Shown one piece after another: positions 28,391 to 38,014 of a stretch of DNA of 64,000 bases (positions are counted from its first letter, which is position 1; each line of letters opens with the position of its first letter). The position numbers and the translations under genes were made by a program. The notes below the pieces were generated by a model, which saw only the letters and a list, made by a program, of their open reading frames with translations, had not been told where the DNA came from and made no database searches. The stretch is from Williamsia muralis NBRC 105860 (GTDB lineage Bacteria; Actinomycetota; Actinomycetes; Mycobacteriales; Mycobacteriaceae), in contig NZ_BDAP01000002.1 of the NCBI RefSeq assembly GCF_001598915.1, forward strand, positions 434,001 to 498,000, read 5' to 3'.

Positions 28391-28422
28391 TCCGGCGCCG
28401 GCGGTTGACCACCGGCGCCGGA
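28391..28422. terminator. Bidirectional GC-rich hairpin
   Basis: Arms TCCGGCGCCGG (28391-28401) and CCGGCGCCGGA (28412-28422) with a 10-nt loop, between the convergent SDR and ligase genes. The rest of 28294-28426 holds no gene. Confidence 0.7.
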
Positions 28423-28426
28423 GAGC

Positions 28427-30088
28427 TCACAACGCGATCTGCCTACGCATCATCTTCCCGGTTGCGTTGCGCGGCAACGGCTGATCGGTGATCCGCCACT
28501 GTGTCGGGACCTTGTAGTACGAGAGTCGTTCGGCTGCGAAGGCGCGTAATCCGTCCTCGGTGGTGGTGGATCCAGGGCGGGTCACCACCACTGCGGCCAC
28601 CTCCTGGCCGAGGTCCGGATGCGGTACGCCGACCACCGCGCACTCGGCCACGTCCGGATGTTCGTCGAGACACTGCTCGATCTCTGTCGGGTAGACATTC
28701 TCGCCGCCGCGCAGGATCAGGTCCGACCGGCGGCCGGTGAGCCGGAGCCTGCCGTTGTCGATCAAGCCGAAATCGCCTGTGCGAAGCCAGCGCCCGGGGG
28801 CGATGGCGGCAGCTGTGGCCTGCTCGTCTTCCCAGTAGCCGAGCATCACGAACGGGCTGCGCACGCAGACCTCTCCCTCGGTCCCGTCGGGCACCGGGTC
28901 TCCCGACGCATCGCGGATCTCCATGCTGACGGTGATGATCGGCCTTCCGAGTGTGCCGGGGAAGGCTTCGATGTCGGCTGGGGTCGCGACGGCGATGGCA
29001 GTGCTGCACTCGGTGAGGCCGTAGCTGTCGACCAGCGCGCCGCGGGCGAAGGGGAACTTCTCCTGCAAGCGTTCTTTGAACGCCACCGATGACGGCGCCG
29101 AAGCCAATGCAAACGACGCCAGGGACGAGAGGTCGTACTTCTCGACGTTGTCGTGCTCGAGGAGCCGGGTGGCCATGGTGGGCACGGCACCCCAATTGGT
29201 GACCCGTTCACGTTCGATGAGCCCGAGCACGGTGTCGGCGTCGAAGGCACCCTGATTCATCACGACCGCGCCGCCGGTCGCCAGGCGCGGGACCACGAGA
29301 TTGTGCAGACTCGCGATGTGGAACAGCGGCGAGGTCAGCAGGTGGCGTGCAGAACTGGGCGCAGACGGGTCAGGAGTCTGTCCGCGTAGCTCGGCCGTGA
29401 ACGCTTCGGCGAACCGTTGGTAGTCCACGACCGCCAGGAGGTTGCGCTGTGAGTGCAGAGCGCCCTTCGGGCGTCCACTGGTGCCGCTGGTGTAGAGGAT
29501 CACCGATGGGTCGTCCTCGTCGATGTCGACGGTCGGGAGGTCGGCGCCGCTGAACTCCGCGATCAGCGCGGGGATGTCGTCTTCCATGGTCAGGACGGTG
29601 ACGGTGTCCGGCAGTTCCGGCAGGGCGGCAGCCCGTTTGGCGTCGACCACCAGTACCTTCGGTCCGCTGTGCTCGACTCCGTAGATGACCTCGCGAGGCA
29701 CCCACCAGCCGTTGAGGCCAACGGTGATGGCCCCGAGCGCCTGTGTGGCCCAGAAGGTCATGACCCACTCCGGGGTGTTCGCCGCCAGGATTGCGACGCG
29801 GTCGCCCTTACCCACCCCGTACCTCTCGGCGAACCCAGCTGCCAGGGCGGCAACTGCAGCCAGATGGTCGGCGTAGGAGATCCGTCGGTCGGTGGTGACG
29901 AGGTAATCCTTTGTCCCCCATGTCGCCGACAACGGGAGCAGTTCGGCCACGGCGCGCCTGCGGTGTTTCATCACCGACATGCTGGCACCGAGGACCTCTT
30001 CGTCGACCAGCTCGAACGGCCCTCCCGGGCCGACCAGGCGGGCCATCACCTGATCAAGATGGTGCTGGAGATCGGTGGACGCAGTCAT
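28427..30088 (-). CDS. Steroid acyl-CoA ligase candidate, CasG/FadD family
   Basis: A 553-residue AMP-forming ligase. ATP-binding motif [45 protein letters not shown] and the C-terminal NATGKMMRR lysine are present. It starts at the ATG at 30088 after GAAAGG. The only leftward gene between the two rightward side-chain operons, it is the best candidate for activating the five-carbon acid side chain (the CasG role). Substrate assignment is by context. Confidence 0.85.
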   Translation of the reverse strand: MTASTDLQHHLDQVMARLVGPGGPFELVDEEVLGASMSVMKHRRRAVAELLPLSATWGTKDYLVTTDRRISYADHLAAVAALAAGFAERYGVGKGDRVAILAANTPEWVMTFWATQALGAITVGLNGWWVPREVIYGVEHSGPKVLVVDAKRAAALPELPDTVTVLTMEDDIPALIAEFSGADLPTVDIDEDDPSVILYTSGTSGRPKGALHSQRNLLAVVDYQRFAEAFTAELRGQTPDPSAPSSARHLLTSPLFHIASLHNLVVPRLATGGAVVMNQGAFDADTVLGLIERERVTNWGAVPTMATRLLEHDNVEKYDLSSLASFALASAPSSVAFKERLQEKFPFARGALVDSYGLTECSTAIAVATPADIEAFPGTLGRPIITVSMEIRDASGDPVPDGTEGEVCVRSPFVMLGYWEDEQATAAAIAPGRWLRTGDFGLIDNGRLRLTGRRSDLILRGGENVYPTEIEQCLDEHPDVAECAVVGVPHPDLGQEVAAVVVTRPGSTTTEDGLRAFAAERLSYYKVPTQWRITDQPLPRNATGKMMRRQIAL

Positions 30089-30127
30089 GCGGAGGCCTTT
30101 CGGTAGTACTGCTGTGCTCGCCACGCT

Positions 30128-30147
30128 CGGGCTGCTCATCGGGACTG
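30128..30147 (+). promoter_or_regulatory. Weak GTCTC-type element, copy H2
   Basis: CGGGCTGCTCATCGGGACTG matches mainly in its right half (TCATCGGGACTG against TCACCGGGACTG). It lies 66 bp from copy H, on the side of the ligase start. Confidence 0.3.
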
Positions 30148-30193
30148 GGATTCTGGTCACAAAATGTCATGGCGCCACGTATTCATGGTGACC

Positions 30194-30213
30194 GTTACCA
30201 CTCACCGAGACTT
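30194..30213 (+). promoter_or_regulatory. GTCTC-type dyad element, copy H
   Basis: GTTACCACTCACCGAGACTT, between the divergent ligase and OYE operons, 65 bp before the OYE ATG. Confidence 0.6.
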
Positions 30214-30278
30214 GCCTGTTCGGTATCGGTGGGCGGCGATACGGTTCGGCCCAGTCTCGCAGCTGGAGGAATATCATC

Positions 30279-31472
30279 ATGACCACAGAACTCGGGTTTC
30301 CCCCGGTGCACGCCGATCCGCTTGCACCGGCAAAATTGGGGCCGATCTCCCTACGTAACCGGGTGATCAAGGCCGCCACCTTTGAGGGTCTGACCCCCAA
30401 AGGGCTTGTCACCGACGAATTGATCGAATTCCATCGCCGCCCGGCCGCAGGTGGCGTCGGGATGACAACCGTTGCGTACTGCGCGGTGTCGTACGAGGGC
30501 CGGACCTCGCCCGCCCAGATCTACTGGCGCGACGAGGCCATGCCAGGTCTGCGCAAGCTCACCGATGCCATCCACGACGAAGGTGCGGCGGTGTCCGCTC
30601 AGATCGGTCACGCCGGCCCGGTGGCAGGCTCGAAATACCTTGGTACACCTGCTCTAGGGCCTTCCCGCGCCTTCCGGATGACCACACAGAACTTCTCGAA
30701 ACCGGCCTCCACGGCGGACATCACACGGATCGTGGATGCACACGCGGATGCCGCACGCCGCGCCATCGAGACCGGTTTCGACGCCGTCGAGCTCCATTTC
30801 GGTCACAACTACCTGGTCAGCTCATTCCTGAGTCCACGGGTGAACAAGCGCAAAGACGACTATGGCGGGTCCCTGAAGAACCGGGCGCGTTTCGCCCGTG
30901 AGGTCGCTCGTGCGGTGCGCGACGCCGTCGGCGACAGGATCGCGATCCTGGCCAAACTGAACATGGACGACGGTGTGCCCGGTGGATTCTGGGTCGACGA
31001 AGCCATCCAGGTTGCGCAGTGGCTCGAGCAAGACGGATCCCTGGACGCGCTCGAACTCACCGCGGGCAGTTCACTGCTCAACCCGATGTATCTGTTCAAG
31101 GGTGACGCGCCTCTGCGCGACTTCGCCGCCGTGATGCCACAGCCGACCAAACTGGGAATCCAGCTGGTGGGCAAACACTTCCTGAAGGAGTACCCGTACA
31201 AGGACGCGTATCTCCTCGACGACGCCCGGCAGATCCGCGAAGCCGTGAAGATGCCCCTGGTCCTGCTCGGTGGGATCACCGGCCGCGAAACCATGGACCT
31301 CGCGATGAGGGAGGGCTTCCAGTTCGTGGCCGTCGCCAGGGCGCTGCTCCGTGAGCCCGACCTCGTGAACCGGATTTCCGCTGACACCCACTCGCCGGGC
31401 CTGTGTAATCACAACAACAAATGCATGACGGCGATCTACGGCGGCACACACTGTGTGCTGCGTCCACGATGA
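30279..31472 (+). CDS. Old-Yellow-Enzyme-family NADH:flavin oxidoreductase
   Basis: A 397-residue TIM-barrel FMN protein of the OYE/2,4-dienoyl-CoA reductase family, with QIGHAGP, HFGHNYLVSSFLSP, SLKNRARF and VLLGGITG. Cysteines near the C-terminus (CNHNNKC and one more) are fewer than the four needed for the iron-sulfur cluster of dienoyl-CoA reductases, and no C-terminal NAD/FAD domain follows. It leads the igr-like operon in the place where CYP125 sits in mycobacteria. A ring-A or side-chain double-bond reductase or isomerase role is possible. GGAGGA precedes the start. Confidence 0.8.
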   Translation: MTTELGFPPVHADPLAPAKLGPISLRNRVIKAATFEGLTPKGLVTDELIEFHRRPAAGGVGMTTVAYCAVSYEGRTSPAQIYWRDEAMPGLRKLTDAIHDEGAAVSAQIGHAGPVAGSKYLGTPALGPSRAFRMTTQNFSKPASTADITRIVDAHADAARRAIETGFDAVELHFGHNYLVSSFLSPRVNKRKDDYGGSLKNRARFAREVARAVRDAVGDRIAILAKLNMDDGVPGGFWVDEAIQVAQWLEQDGSLDALELTAGSSLLNPMYLFKGDAPLRDFAAVMPQPTKLGIQLVGKHFLKEYPYKDAYLLDDARQIREAVKMPLVLLGGITGRETMDLAMREGFQFVAVARALLREPDLVNRISADTHSPGLCNHNNKCMTAIYGGTHCVLRPR

Positions 31473-33184
31473 GGACTGATGTCTTGAACCCGACCACCAC
31501 CGACGCCGGCTCGGCGGCATCCTCAGCGACAACCCACCACCCTGACGTCGCCCGGATGCTGATGGAGCGGGTAGGCGACCAGCACCTCGGGCTGCGTACC
31601 CGCGCCCGGGACTGGACCTGGGATGAGGTGGTGCGGGAGAGCGCGGCGCGCGGCGCGCTGGCGCAGTCGCTGCGACGGCCCGGTCCCTTCCACATCGGGG
31701 TCCTGCTGGAGAACACTCCCGAGTTCGTGTTCTGGCTGGGTGCAGCGGCGTTGACCGGGGCCACCGTCGTCGGCATCAACCCGACCCGCCGAGGCCGAGA
31801 ACTCGAGGCCGAGGTCCGCTACGTCGACTGCCAGCTCATCGTCACAGACCACAAAGGACGGGAGAAGCTCGCGGGCCTCGACCTGGGCCTCACCGACGAC
31901 AGATTTGTCATGGTCGACGCCGACTCGTACATCAACACGGTGTCCGAGCACGCCACCGAACCCTCCGTGGCAGAGGATGTCGACGCCACCACGCTGTTTC
32001 TGCTGCTGTTCACCTCGGGCACCACCGGCATGTCAAAAGCCGTGCGGTGCAGCCAGGGTCGGATCACCCGGCTGGCCTACTCGAACTGCGCGAAGTACGA
32101 CATCGACAGGGACGACGTCTGCTATTGCTGCATGCCGCTGTTCCACGGCAACGCGTTGATGGGTCTGTGGGCACCGGCCCTGTCTCAGGGTGCCACGGTG
32201 GCCCTGGTGCCGAAGTTCACGGCCTCGGGCTTCATGTCGGACGTTCGATATTACGGGGCAACGTATTTCACGTACGTGGGCAAGGCGCTCGGTTACCTGA
32301 TGTCCACCGAGGAATCGCCCGATGACCATGTGAACACGCTGACCCACGGGTTCGGGACGGAGGCGTCCCCCGGTGACAAGGCCGAGTTCGTCCGCCGTTT
32401 CGCGGCGAAGCTGTACGAGGCATACGGCTCGAGCGAGGGCGCAGGCTCGGTGAAGCTCGATCCCGATGCGCCCGCCGGAGCGCTGGGTCGGCCGGCCAAC
32501 GAGAACGTTGTGATCGTCGACCCGGAGACACTCCAGGAGTGTCCACGCGCGGTGCTGGACGAGCACGGCCATGTCGTCAACCCCGATGTTGCCATCGGGG
32601 AGATGATCGACAAGGCAGGTGCCGCGCGATTCGAGGGCTACTACAAGAACGAATCGGCGGTCGCCGAGCGAATCCGCCACGGCTGGTACTGGACTGGCGA
32701 CCTGGGATATGTCGACGAAGCCGGATTCCTTTACTTCGCCGGCCGCAAAGGGGACTGGATTCGGGTGGACGGGGAGAACACCTCTGCCCTGATGATCGAG
32801 CACATCCTGCGTCGCCATCCGAAAGTGATCGCCACCGGTGTGTTCGCAGTCCCGGACCCCCGATCCGGTGACCAGGTGATGGCAGCCGTCGAAGTGGCCG
32901 ACCTGGCCGACTTCGACCCCGATGAGTTTGCCGAATACCTCGCGGCGCAAGCAGATCTCGGAACCAAGGCGGCACCCCGGTTCGTCCGGGTGTCGACCGA
33001 CCTCCCGGTCACCGGGTCGAACAAGGTGCTCAAACGTGCACTGCAGTCCGAGGGCTGGCGGTGTGAGGAGCCGGTGTTCCACTGGGTGGGTCGAGGAACG
33101 CCCCGGTACACGCTGATGACCGACGCCGATCGCCGAGCGCTCGAGCAGGACTTCCGCGACCACGGTCGCGCTCGCTTCCTCTGA
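31469..33184 (+). CDS. Acyl-CoA ligase, CasI/FadD17-like
   Basis: A 571-residue AMP-forming ligase. Its ATP motif is LLFTSGTTGMSKAV, followed by EAYGSSEG and TGDLGY; a late TGSNKVLKR carries the catalytic Lys. The position inside an igr-like operon matches CasI and FadD17, which activate steroid acids with a shortened three-carbon side chain. The ATG at 31469 overlaps the OYE stop (ATGA); the in-frame region before it belongs to the OYE gene. Confidence 0.85.
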   Translation: MRTDVLNPTTTDAGSAASSATTHHPDVARMLMERVGDQHLGLRTRARDWTWDEVVRESAARGALAQSLRRPGPFHIGVLLENTPEFVFWLGAAALTGATVVGINPTRRGRELEAEVRYVDCQLIVTDHKGREKLAGLDLGLTDDRFVMVDADSYINTVSEHATEPSVAEDVDATTLFLLLFTSGTTGMSKAVRCSQGRITRLAYSNCAKYDIDRDDVCYCCMPLFHGNALMGLWAPALSQGATVALVPKFTASGFMSDVRYYGATYFTYVGKALGYLMSTEESPDDHVNTLTHGFGTEASPGDKAEFVRRFAAKLYEAYGSSEGAGSVKLDPDAPAGALGRPANENVVIVDPETLQECPRAVLDEHGHVVNPDVAIGEMIDKAGAARFEGYYKNESAVAERIRHGWYWTGDLGYVDEAGFLYFAGRKGDWIRVDGENTSALMIEHILRRHPKVIATGVFAVPDPRSGDQVMAAVEVADLADFDPDEFAEYLAAQADLGTKAAPRFVRVSTDLPVTGSNKVLKRALQSEGWRCEEPVFHWVGRGTPRYTLMTDADRRALEQDFRDHGRARFL

Positions 33185-33236
33185 CTCCACGCCCCGACTC
33201 GACCTTGTGCCCCTGAAATTCTCGAGGAGAACCACG

Positions 33237-34403
33237 ATGGATCTGACCGAATCGCCTGAGCAGCAGCAGCTCAGGAAGGAATTGCGCGCCTACTTCTCCA
33301 CGCTGCTCCCCGAAGGCGAGCGCCGCGCTGCCGGAGAACAGGGTGTGGGCGGTCCGAGATTCCGGGAGATCGTCAAGATGCTCGGACGGGACGGCTGGCT
33401 GGGCATCGGCTGGCCGACGGAGTTCGGTGGCCAGGGCCGGTCGATCGAGGATCAGTTCGTCTTCTTCGACGAAGTTCAGCGCGCGGGATTGCCGTTCCCG
33501 TTTGTCACGGTCAACACCGTGGGGCCGACGCTGCAGAAGTACGGAACCGAAGAGCAAAAGGCGAGGTACCTCCCCGGAATCCTCTCGGGAGACATCGTTT
33601 TCGCGATCGGATACACCGAACCCGACGCGGGCACCGACCTCGCGTCCCTCAAGACCCGGGCAGTGCGCGACGGCGACGAGTGGGTGGTGGATGGCAACAA
33701 GATCTTCACCTCCGGTGCCAACACCGCCGACTATGTGTGGCTGGCTTGTCGGACCGACCCCGAAGCGCCTAAGCACAAGGGTATTTCGATCCTCATCATC
33801 CCCACCGACGACCCCGGCTTCTCGTGGTCACCGATCCCGACGGTCGGGGGACTGATGGTCACCTCGACCTACTACAGCGGAATCCGGGTCGGTGAGGATG
33901 CGCTGGTGGGGGATCTCAACGGCGGCTGGCGTCTGATCACCGCCCAGCTCAACCACGAGCGGATCGGACTGGCGGCCCTCGGTGGACGCACCGAGGGACT
34001 GTGGACCCAGGTGATCGACTGGGCGCGGGAGTCTGGTGCCATCGAGATTCCCTGGGTACAGCAGGAATTCGCGCGCACCCACGCCAAGCTCGTGGCGATG
34101 CGGTTGATGAACTGGAAGATGACGGCCGCGGTCGCCACCGATACCCTCTCCGGGGCAGACGCTGGATCGGCAAAGGTCTTCGGCACCGAAACCCACGTCG
34201 ACGTGTACCGCACGCTGCTGGGCATCCTCGGCGCGGCAGGAAGAATCCGCCCCGACAACCCGGGTGCCATCCTGGCCGGACAGATCGAGCAGATCTCCCG
34301 CCAAGGCGTTGTCAACACGTTCGGCGGAGGCGTGAACGAGGTGCTCCGCGACATGGTTGCGACCATCGGCCTGGGGACCGCGAAACTCGGACGGGCGAAA
34401 TGA
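33237..34403 (+). CDS. Acyl-CoA dehydrogenase, ChsE2/FadE29-like subunit
   Basis: A 388-residue acyl-CoA dehydrogenase with FAD signature AIGYTEPDAGTDLAS (123-137) and a late NTFGGGVNEVLRDMVA segment. Its size matches FadE29 (387). With the protein at 35335 it would form the alpha2beta2 enzyme that desaturates the three-carbon side chain of a steroid-CoA. GAGGAG precedes the ATG at 33237. Confidence 0.87.
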   Translation: MDLTESPEQQQLRKELRAYFSTLLPEGERRAAGEQGVGGPRFREIVKMLGRDGWLGIGWPTEFGGQGRSIEDQFVFFDEVQRAGLPFPFVTVNTVGPTLQKYGTEEQKARYLPGILSGDIVFAIGYTEPDAGTDLASLKTRAVRDGDEWVVDGNKIFTSGANTADYVWLACRTDPEAPKHKGISILIIPTDDPGFSWSPIPTVGGLMVTSTYYSGIRVGEDALVGDLNGGWRLITAQLNHERIGLAALGGRTEGLWTQVIDWARESGAIEIPWVQQEFARTHAKLVAMRLMNWKMTAAVATDTLSGADAGSAKVFGTETHVDVYRTLLGILGAAGRIRPDNPGAILAGQIEQISRQGVVNTFGGGVNEVLRDMVATIGLGTAKLGRAK

Positions 34404-35335
34404 TCGAAACCCGAGTGCTCGACGAGTTCGTCGGGCGCGAACTCATCCCGACCACGTGGGCACAGGACCCGGTGAACGTGCCCATGATCCGTCATTGGGT
34501 GGAGGCGATGGGAGACACCAACCCGATCTACCTCGATGACGCGGCCGCTCGCGACACCGGACGTGCCGGAATCATCGCCCCTGCGACCATGGTTCAGGCA
34601 TGGACGATGCGGGGTTACGGGGCAACGATTGCCGGAGGCGCGGCCTCGGATACTGCCACCCAGCTGCTCGGCGTCCTCGCCGATGCGGGCTTCACCTCCG
34701 TGGTGGCAACAGATTCCGAGCAGGAGTACTTCGCCGAACTCCGACCCGGAACCCGGATCAATGTCACCGAGGTGATCGAATCGATCTCCCCGGAGAAGAA
34801 AACCGGTCTGGGCGTAGGGCATTTCGTGACCACGCTCAAGACCTACCGCGACGAGGACGGCGAGGTTGTCGCCACACAGCGGTGGCGAACATTGCGGTTC
34901 CGGCCCGCGGAGAAGCAGAAACCACGACCGCCACGGCCTCGCCCGGCGCTCAACCAGGACAACGCTTTCTGGTTCGAAGCCGCCAAGGAGCACCGACTGG
35001 TGATCCAGCGTTGTTCCAACTGCCTCACGCTGCGTCACCCGACCGGGCCCATGTGCGGGCAGTGCCGGTCGCTGGAGTGGGACACCACCGATGCGTCCGG
35101 CAAGGGCACTGTGTACAGCTTCGTGGTCAACCACCACCCGAAGATCGATGCCTTCGACTACCCGCTGATCGTCGCGGTGATCGAACTGGAAGAGGGTACC
35201 CGGCTGATCGCCAACATGGTCGGAGTGACCCCGGACGAAGTGACCATCAACATGCCGGTGGAGCTGGAGTGGATCGACGCCGATCCGGACCTGACGCTTC
35301 CCGCTTTCCGGCCGTCTGTACCCGAGGAGAACTGA
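34400..35335 (+). CDS. chsH2: ChsH2-like MaoC-DUF35 fusion
   Basis: A 311-residue protein, the same size as M. tuberculosis ChsH2 (Rv3542c). Residues 1-170 are a MaoC-like hotdog in which the catalytic His position of the D-x-N-P motif is replaced (GDTNPIYLDD). Residues 180-311 are a DUF35 unit with zinc ribbon CSNC and CGQC and an OB fold. In mycobacteria ChsH1-ChsH2 hydrate the 17(20)-enoyl-CoA, and the DUF35 unit binds the Ltp2 aldolase. Overlaps both neighbours (ATGA and TGATG). Confidence 0.9.
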   Translation: MIETRVLDEFVGRELIPTTWAQDPVNVPMIRHWVEAMGDTNPIYLDDAAARDTGRAGIIAPATMVQAWTMRGYGATIAGGAASDTATQLLGVLADAGFTSVVATDSEQEYFAELRPGTRINVTEVIESISPEKKTGLGVGHFVTTLKTYRDEDGEVVATQRWRTLRFRPAEKQKPRPPRPRPALNQDNAFWFEAAKEHRLVIQRCSNCLTLRHPTGPMCGQCRSLEWDTTDASGKGTVYSFVVNHHPKIDAFDYPLIVAVIELEEGTRLIANMVGVTPDEVTINMPVELEWIDADPDLTLPAFRPSVPEEN

Positions 35336-36438
35336 TGGACTTCACCTTCAACGAAGAGCAAACCGCGATCGGTGACCTGGCTGCGAACATCTTCTCGCAG
35401 AGGTCCGGCATCGACCGTGTCAAGGCTGTCGAGGCCTCCGACGAGCGAATAGACCGGGACCTCTGGCGAGAGCTGGCACAGGCAGGACTGGTGGGAATCG
35501 CCCTGCCCGACGAATTCGGTGGCGGCGCCATGGGTTTCACTGAACTCTGCGTGGTGCTCGAACAGCAGGGACGATGCGTGGCACCGGTTCCGCTCTGGGA
35601 AACGGTGCTCGCCGCTGCGGCCATCGCACAATTCGGCACTGCGGAGCAGAAACGGATGTTCGTGGCCCCGGCCGCCGCCGGCGAACTCTTCCTCACCGTC
35701 GGCATCGAGGAGTTCGGACCCCACGATCCGACCGAGCCGACGATGAGTGCCCGCGAGGACGCGACCGGGTCGTGGACGTTGCACGGCACCAAAGCGGTTG
35801 TGCCGTCAGCGCACGTCGCCGCCGGCGTTGTGGTCTCGGCCGTGACCCCGGCAGGAACGGGTCTCTTCCTGGTCGATCCGGCCGATCCCGCGGTGCACGT
35901 GCAGAACAACGAGACGACCACCCGCGCGATCGCGGCCAACATGACCTTCGACGCCGCGCCGGCACAGCTGCTTGCGGGAGGCGATGCGGTCAACTGGCTC
36001 GTCGATCGGGTCGAGGTCGCCCTGGCCGCACTGCAAGTCGGAGTGGGTGCCGGGGCCGTCGAACAGGCGGTGACCTATCTGAACGGCCGAGAACAGTTCG
36101 GTCGTCCGCTGGCGACGTTCCAGGCGGTGAGCCACCAGTTGGCGGACTGCTACATAGATCTCGAGGCCATGCGTGTCACGTTGTGGCAGGCGGCCTGGAT
36201 GCTGACGAACGGAGCTGCTCCGGGTACCGCCGTGCTGGTCGCCAAGTGGTGGGCAACCGACGCTGGTCAACGTGTGGTGCACCGAACCCAGCACGTCCAT
36301 GGCGGAATAGGGGTCGACACCGACTACCCGGTGCATCGGCATCTGCTGTGGGGCAAACAGATCGCCGCATCACTGGGTGGATCGAGTGCCGACCTCGCGC
36401 GTCTCGGAGCGCAGCTTGCGCTGGGCGTGGCCTCGTGA
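35335..36438 (+). CDS. Acyl-CoA dehydrogenase, ChsE1/FadE28-like subunit
   Basis: A 367-residue acyl-CoA dehydrogenase. It has REQFGRPLATFQAVSH and QHVHGGIGVDTDYPVHRH, but the middle FAD signature is degenerate (TVGIEEFGPHDP), as in the partner subunits of steroid heteromeric dehydrogenases. It probably pairs with the protein at 33237, although the ChsH2 gene lies between them, unlike the mycobacterial order. ATG overlaps the ChsH2 stop (TGATG). Confidence 0.87.
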   Translation: MDFTFNEEQTAIGDLAANIFSQRSGIDRVKAVEASDERIDRDLWRELAQAGLVGIALPDEFGGGAMGFTELCVVLEQQGRCVAPVPLWETVLAAAAIAQFGTAEQKRMFVAPAAAGELFLTVGIEEFGPHDPTEPTMSAREDATGSWTLHGTKAVVPSAHVAAGVVVSAVTPAGTGLFLVDPADPAVHVQNNETTTRAIAANMTFDAAPAQLLAGGDAVNWLVDRVEVALAALQVGVGAGAVEQAVTYLNGREQFGRPLATFQAVSHQLADCYIDLEAMRVTLWQAAWMLTNGAAPGTAVLVAKWWATDAGQRVVHRTQHVHGGIGVDTDYPVHRHLLWGKQIAASLGGSSADLARLGAQLALGVAS

Positions 36439-36839
36439 ACACCGATGTGGCGGTGGGTCACGAACTGCCCGAACTCGTTGTCCCGATCACGCGCACGATG
36501 ATCGTGGCGACGGCCATCGCGAGCCGCGACTACCAAGATGTTCACCATGATCCGGCGCTGGCAGTCGAGCGTGGATCCCCAGACGTGTTCATGAACATCC
36601 TCACGACCAATGGTCTGGTCGGGCGGTTCATCACCGACTGGGCGGGCCCCGGTGCATCGCTGCGCAAGGTCGCGATACGGCTTGGTGCGCCCAACTACCC
36701 CGGCGACACCATGACCCTCACCGGGAAGGTGATCGCGAACGACAACGGCGTGGTGTCGTTCCACGTCCGCGGTGTCAACAGTATCGGCGCGCATGTCACC
36801 GGCACTGTGACGGTCACCGTCATGAAAGGAGGCAGGTGA
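36435..36839 (+). CDS. chsH1: ChsH1-like single-hotdog MaoC hydratase
   Basis: A 134-residue hotdog protein. Its SRDYQDVHHDPALA holds the catalytic Asp and His missing in ChsH2. In mycobacteria ChsH1 (129 residues) pairs with ChsH2 to hydrate the steroid enoyl-CoA. GTG start overlaps the preceding stop (GTGA); its stop overlaps the Ltp2 gene. Confidence 0.87.
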   Translation: MNTDVAVGHELPELVVPITRTMIVATAIASRDYQDVHHDPALAVERGSPDVFMNILTTNGLVGRFITDWAGPGASLRKVAIRLGAPNYPGDTMTLTGKVIANDNGVVSFHVRGVNSIGAHVTGTVTVTVMKGGR

Positions 36840-38014
36840 TGTCCAGCCCACTGTCCGGGTCGGCGGCCATCGTCGGGATCGGGGCCACCGAGTTCTCCAA
36901 GGACTCGGGCCGAAGCGAACTGCAGCTCGCGTGTGAGGCGATCGTGGCCGCTCTGTCCGACGCGGGCATCGACCCATCCGAGGTCGACGGCCTCTCGACG
37001 TATACCGCCGAGACGAACGGAGAGGTGCTCGTGGCCCGCAACTGCGGGCTCGGTGAGTTGAAGTTCTTCTCCCGCATCGGATATGGCGGAGGAGCGGCGT
37101 GCGCGACCGTACAGCAGGCCGCGATGGCCGTGACCACCGGCGTCGCGGACGTGGTGGTCTGTTATCGCGCTTTCAACGAGCGATCAGGCGTCCGGTACGG
37201 GCTGGGCCAACACGATCGCCCGATGGACAGCACCGCAGACCGCGCCGCCTACGCGTGGATGACACCTCAGGGACTGTCGACGCCGGCGCAGTGGGTCGCG
37301 ATGTTCGCTCGGCGGTACATGCATGAACATGGCGCCACCAGCGAGGATTTCGGGAGGGTTGCGGTGGTGGCCCGCAAGCACGCGGCGAACAACCCCGAGG
37401 CGTGGTTCTACCGCCGGCCGATCACACTCGACGACCATCAGAACTCGCGCTGGATCGCCGAACCCCTACATCTGCTGGATTGCTGTCAGGAAACCGATGG
37501 GGGCCAGGCACTCGTCATCGTCTCGGCCGAGCGGGCCGCGACGCTCGACAACAAGCCGGCGCTCATCAAAGGCGCGGCACAGGGCAGCGGCAGGGACCAG
37601 CACATGATGACCAGCTACTACCGTCCCGACATCACCGGCATTCCGGAGATGGGTCTGGTGGGCCGCCAGCTCTACGCCCAGAGTGGGCTGGGGCCCGAAG
37701 ACATCGACGCTGCGATCCTCTACGACCACTTCACGCCTCTGGTGTTACCTCAACTCGAAGAGCTCGGGTTCTGCGCCCGGGGCGAAGCGAAGGACTTCAT
37801 CGCCGACGGCAACCTGGAGGTCGGTGGACTGTTGCCCTCCAACACTCACGGCGGACAGATCGGAGAGGCGTACCTGCACGGCGTCAACGGCATAGCCGAA
37901 GCTGTGCGTCTCATCCGGGGAACGTCGACCAATCAGCCCGACACGGCCGAGAACATCATCGTCACCGCAGGCACCGCGGTTCCGACCAGCGGCCTCATCC
38001 TCGGGGTGGCGTAG
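36839..38014 (+). CDS. ltp2: Ltp2-like retro-aldolase, thiolase fold
   Basis: A 391-residue thiolase-fold lipid-transfer protein of the SCP-x/Ltp2 group. GYGGGAACATVQQAA, HANNNPEA-like KHAANNPEAW and SNTHGGQIGEA replace the classical thiolase active-site motifs. Ltp2 cleaves the hydroxylated three-carbon side chain into a 17-ketosteroid and propionyl-CoA. AAGGAGG before the ATG at 36839 supports the start, which overlaps the ChsH1 stop (TGATG). The order ChsH1-Ltp2 is the same as in the igr operon. Confidence 0.9.
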   Translation: MSSPLSGSAAIVGIGATEFSKDSGRSELQLACEAIVAALSDAGIDPSEVDGLSTYTAETNGEVLVARNCGLGELKFFSRIGYGGGAACATVQQAAMAVTTGVADVVVCYRAFNERSGVRYGLGQHDRPMDSTADRAAYAWMTPQGLSTPAQWVAMFARRYMHEHGATSEDFGRVAVVARKHAANNPEAWFYRRPITLDDHQNSRWIAEPLHLLDCCQETDGGQALVIVSAERAATLDNKPALIKGAAQGSGRDQHMMTSYYRPDITGIPEMGLVGRQLYAQSGLGPEDIDAAILYDHFTPLVLPQLEELGFCARGEAKDFIADGNLEVGGLLPSNTHGGQIGEAYLHGVNGIAEAVRLIRGTSTNQPDTAENIIVTAGTAVPTSGLILGVA

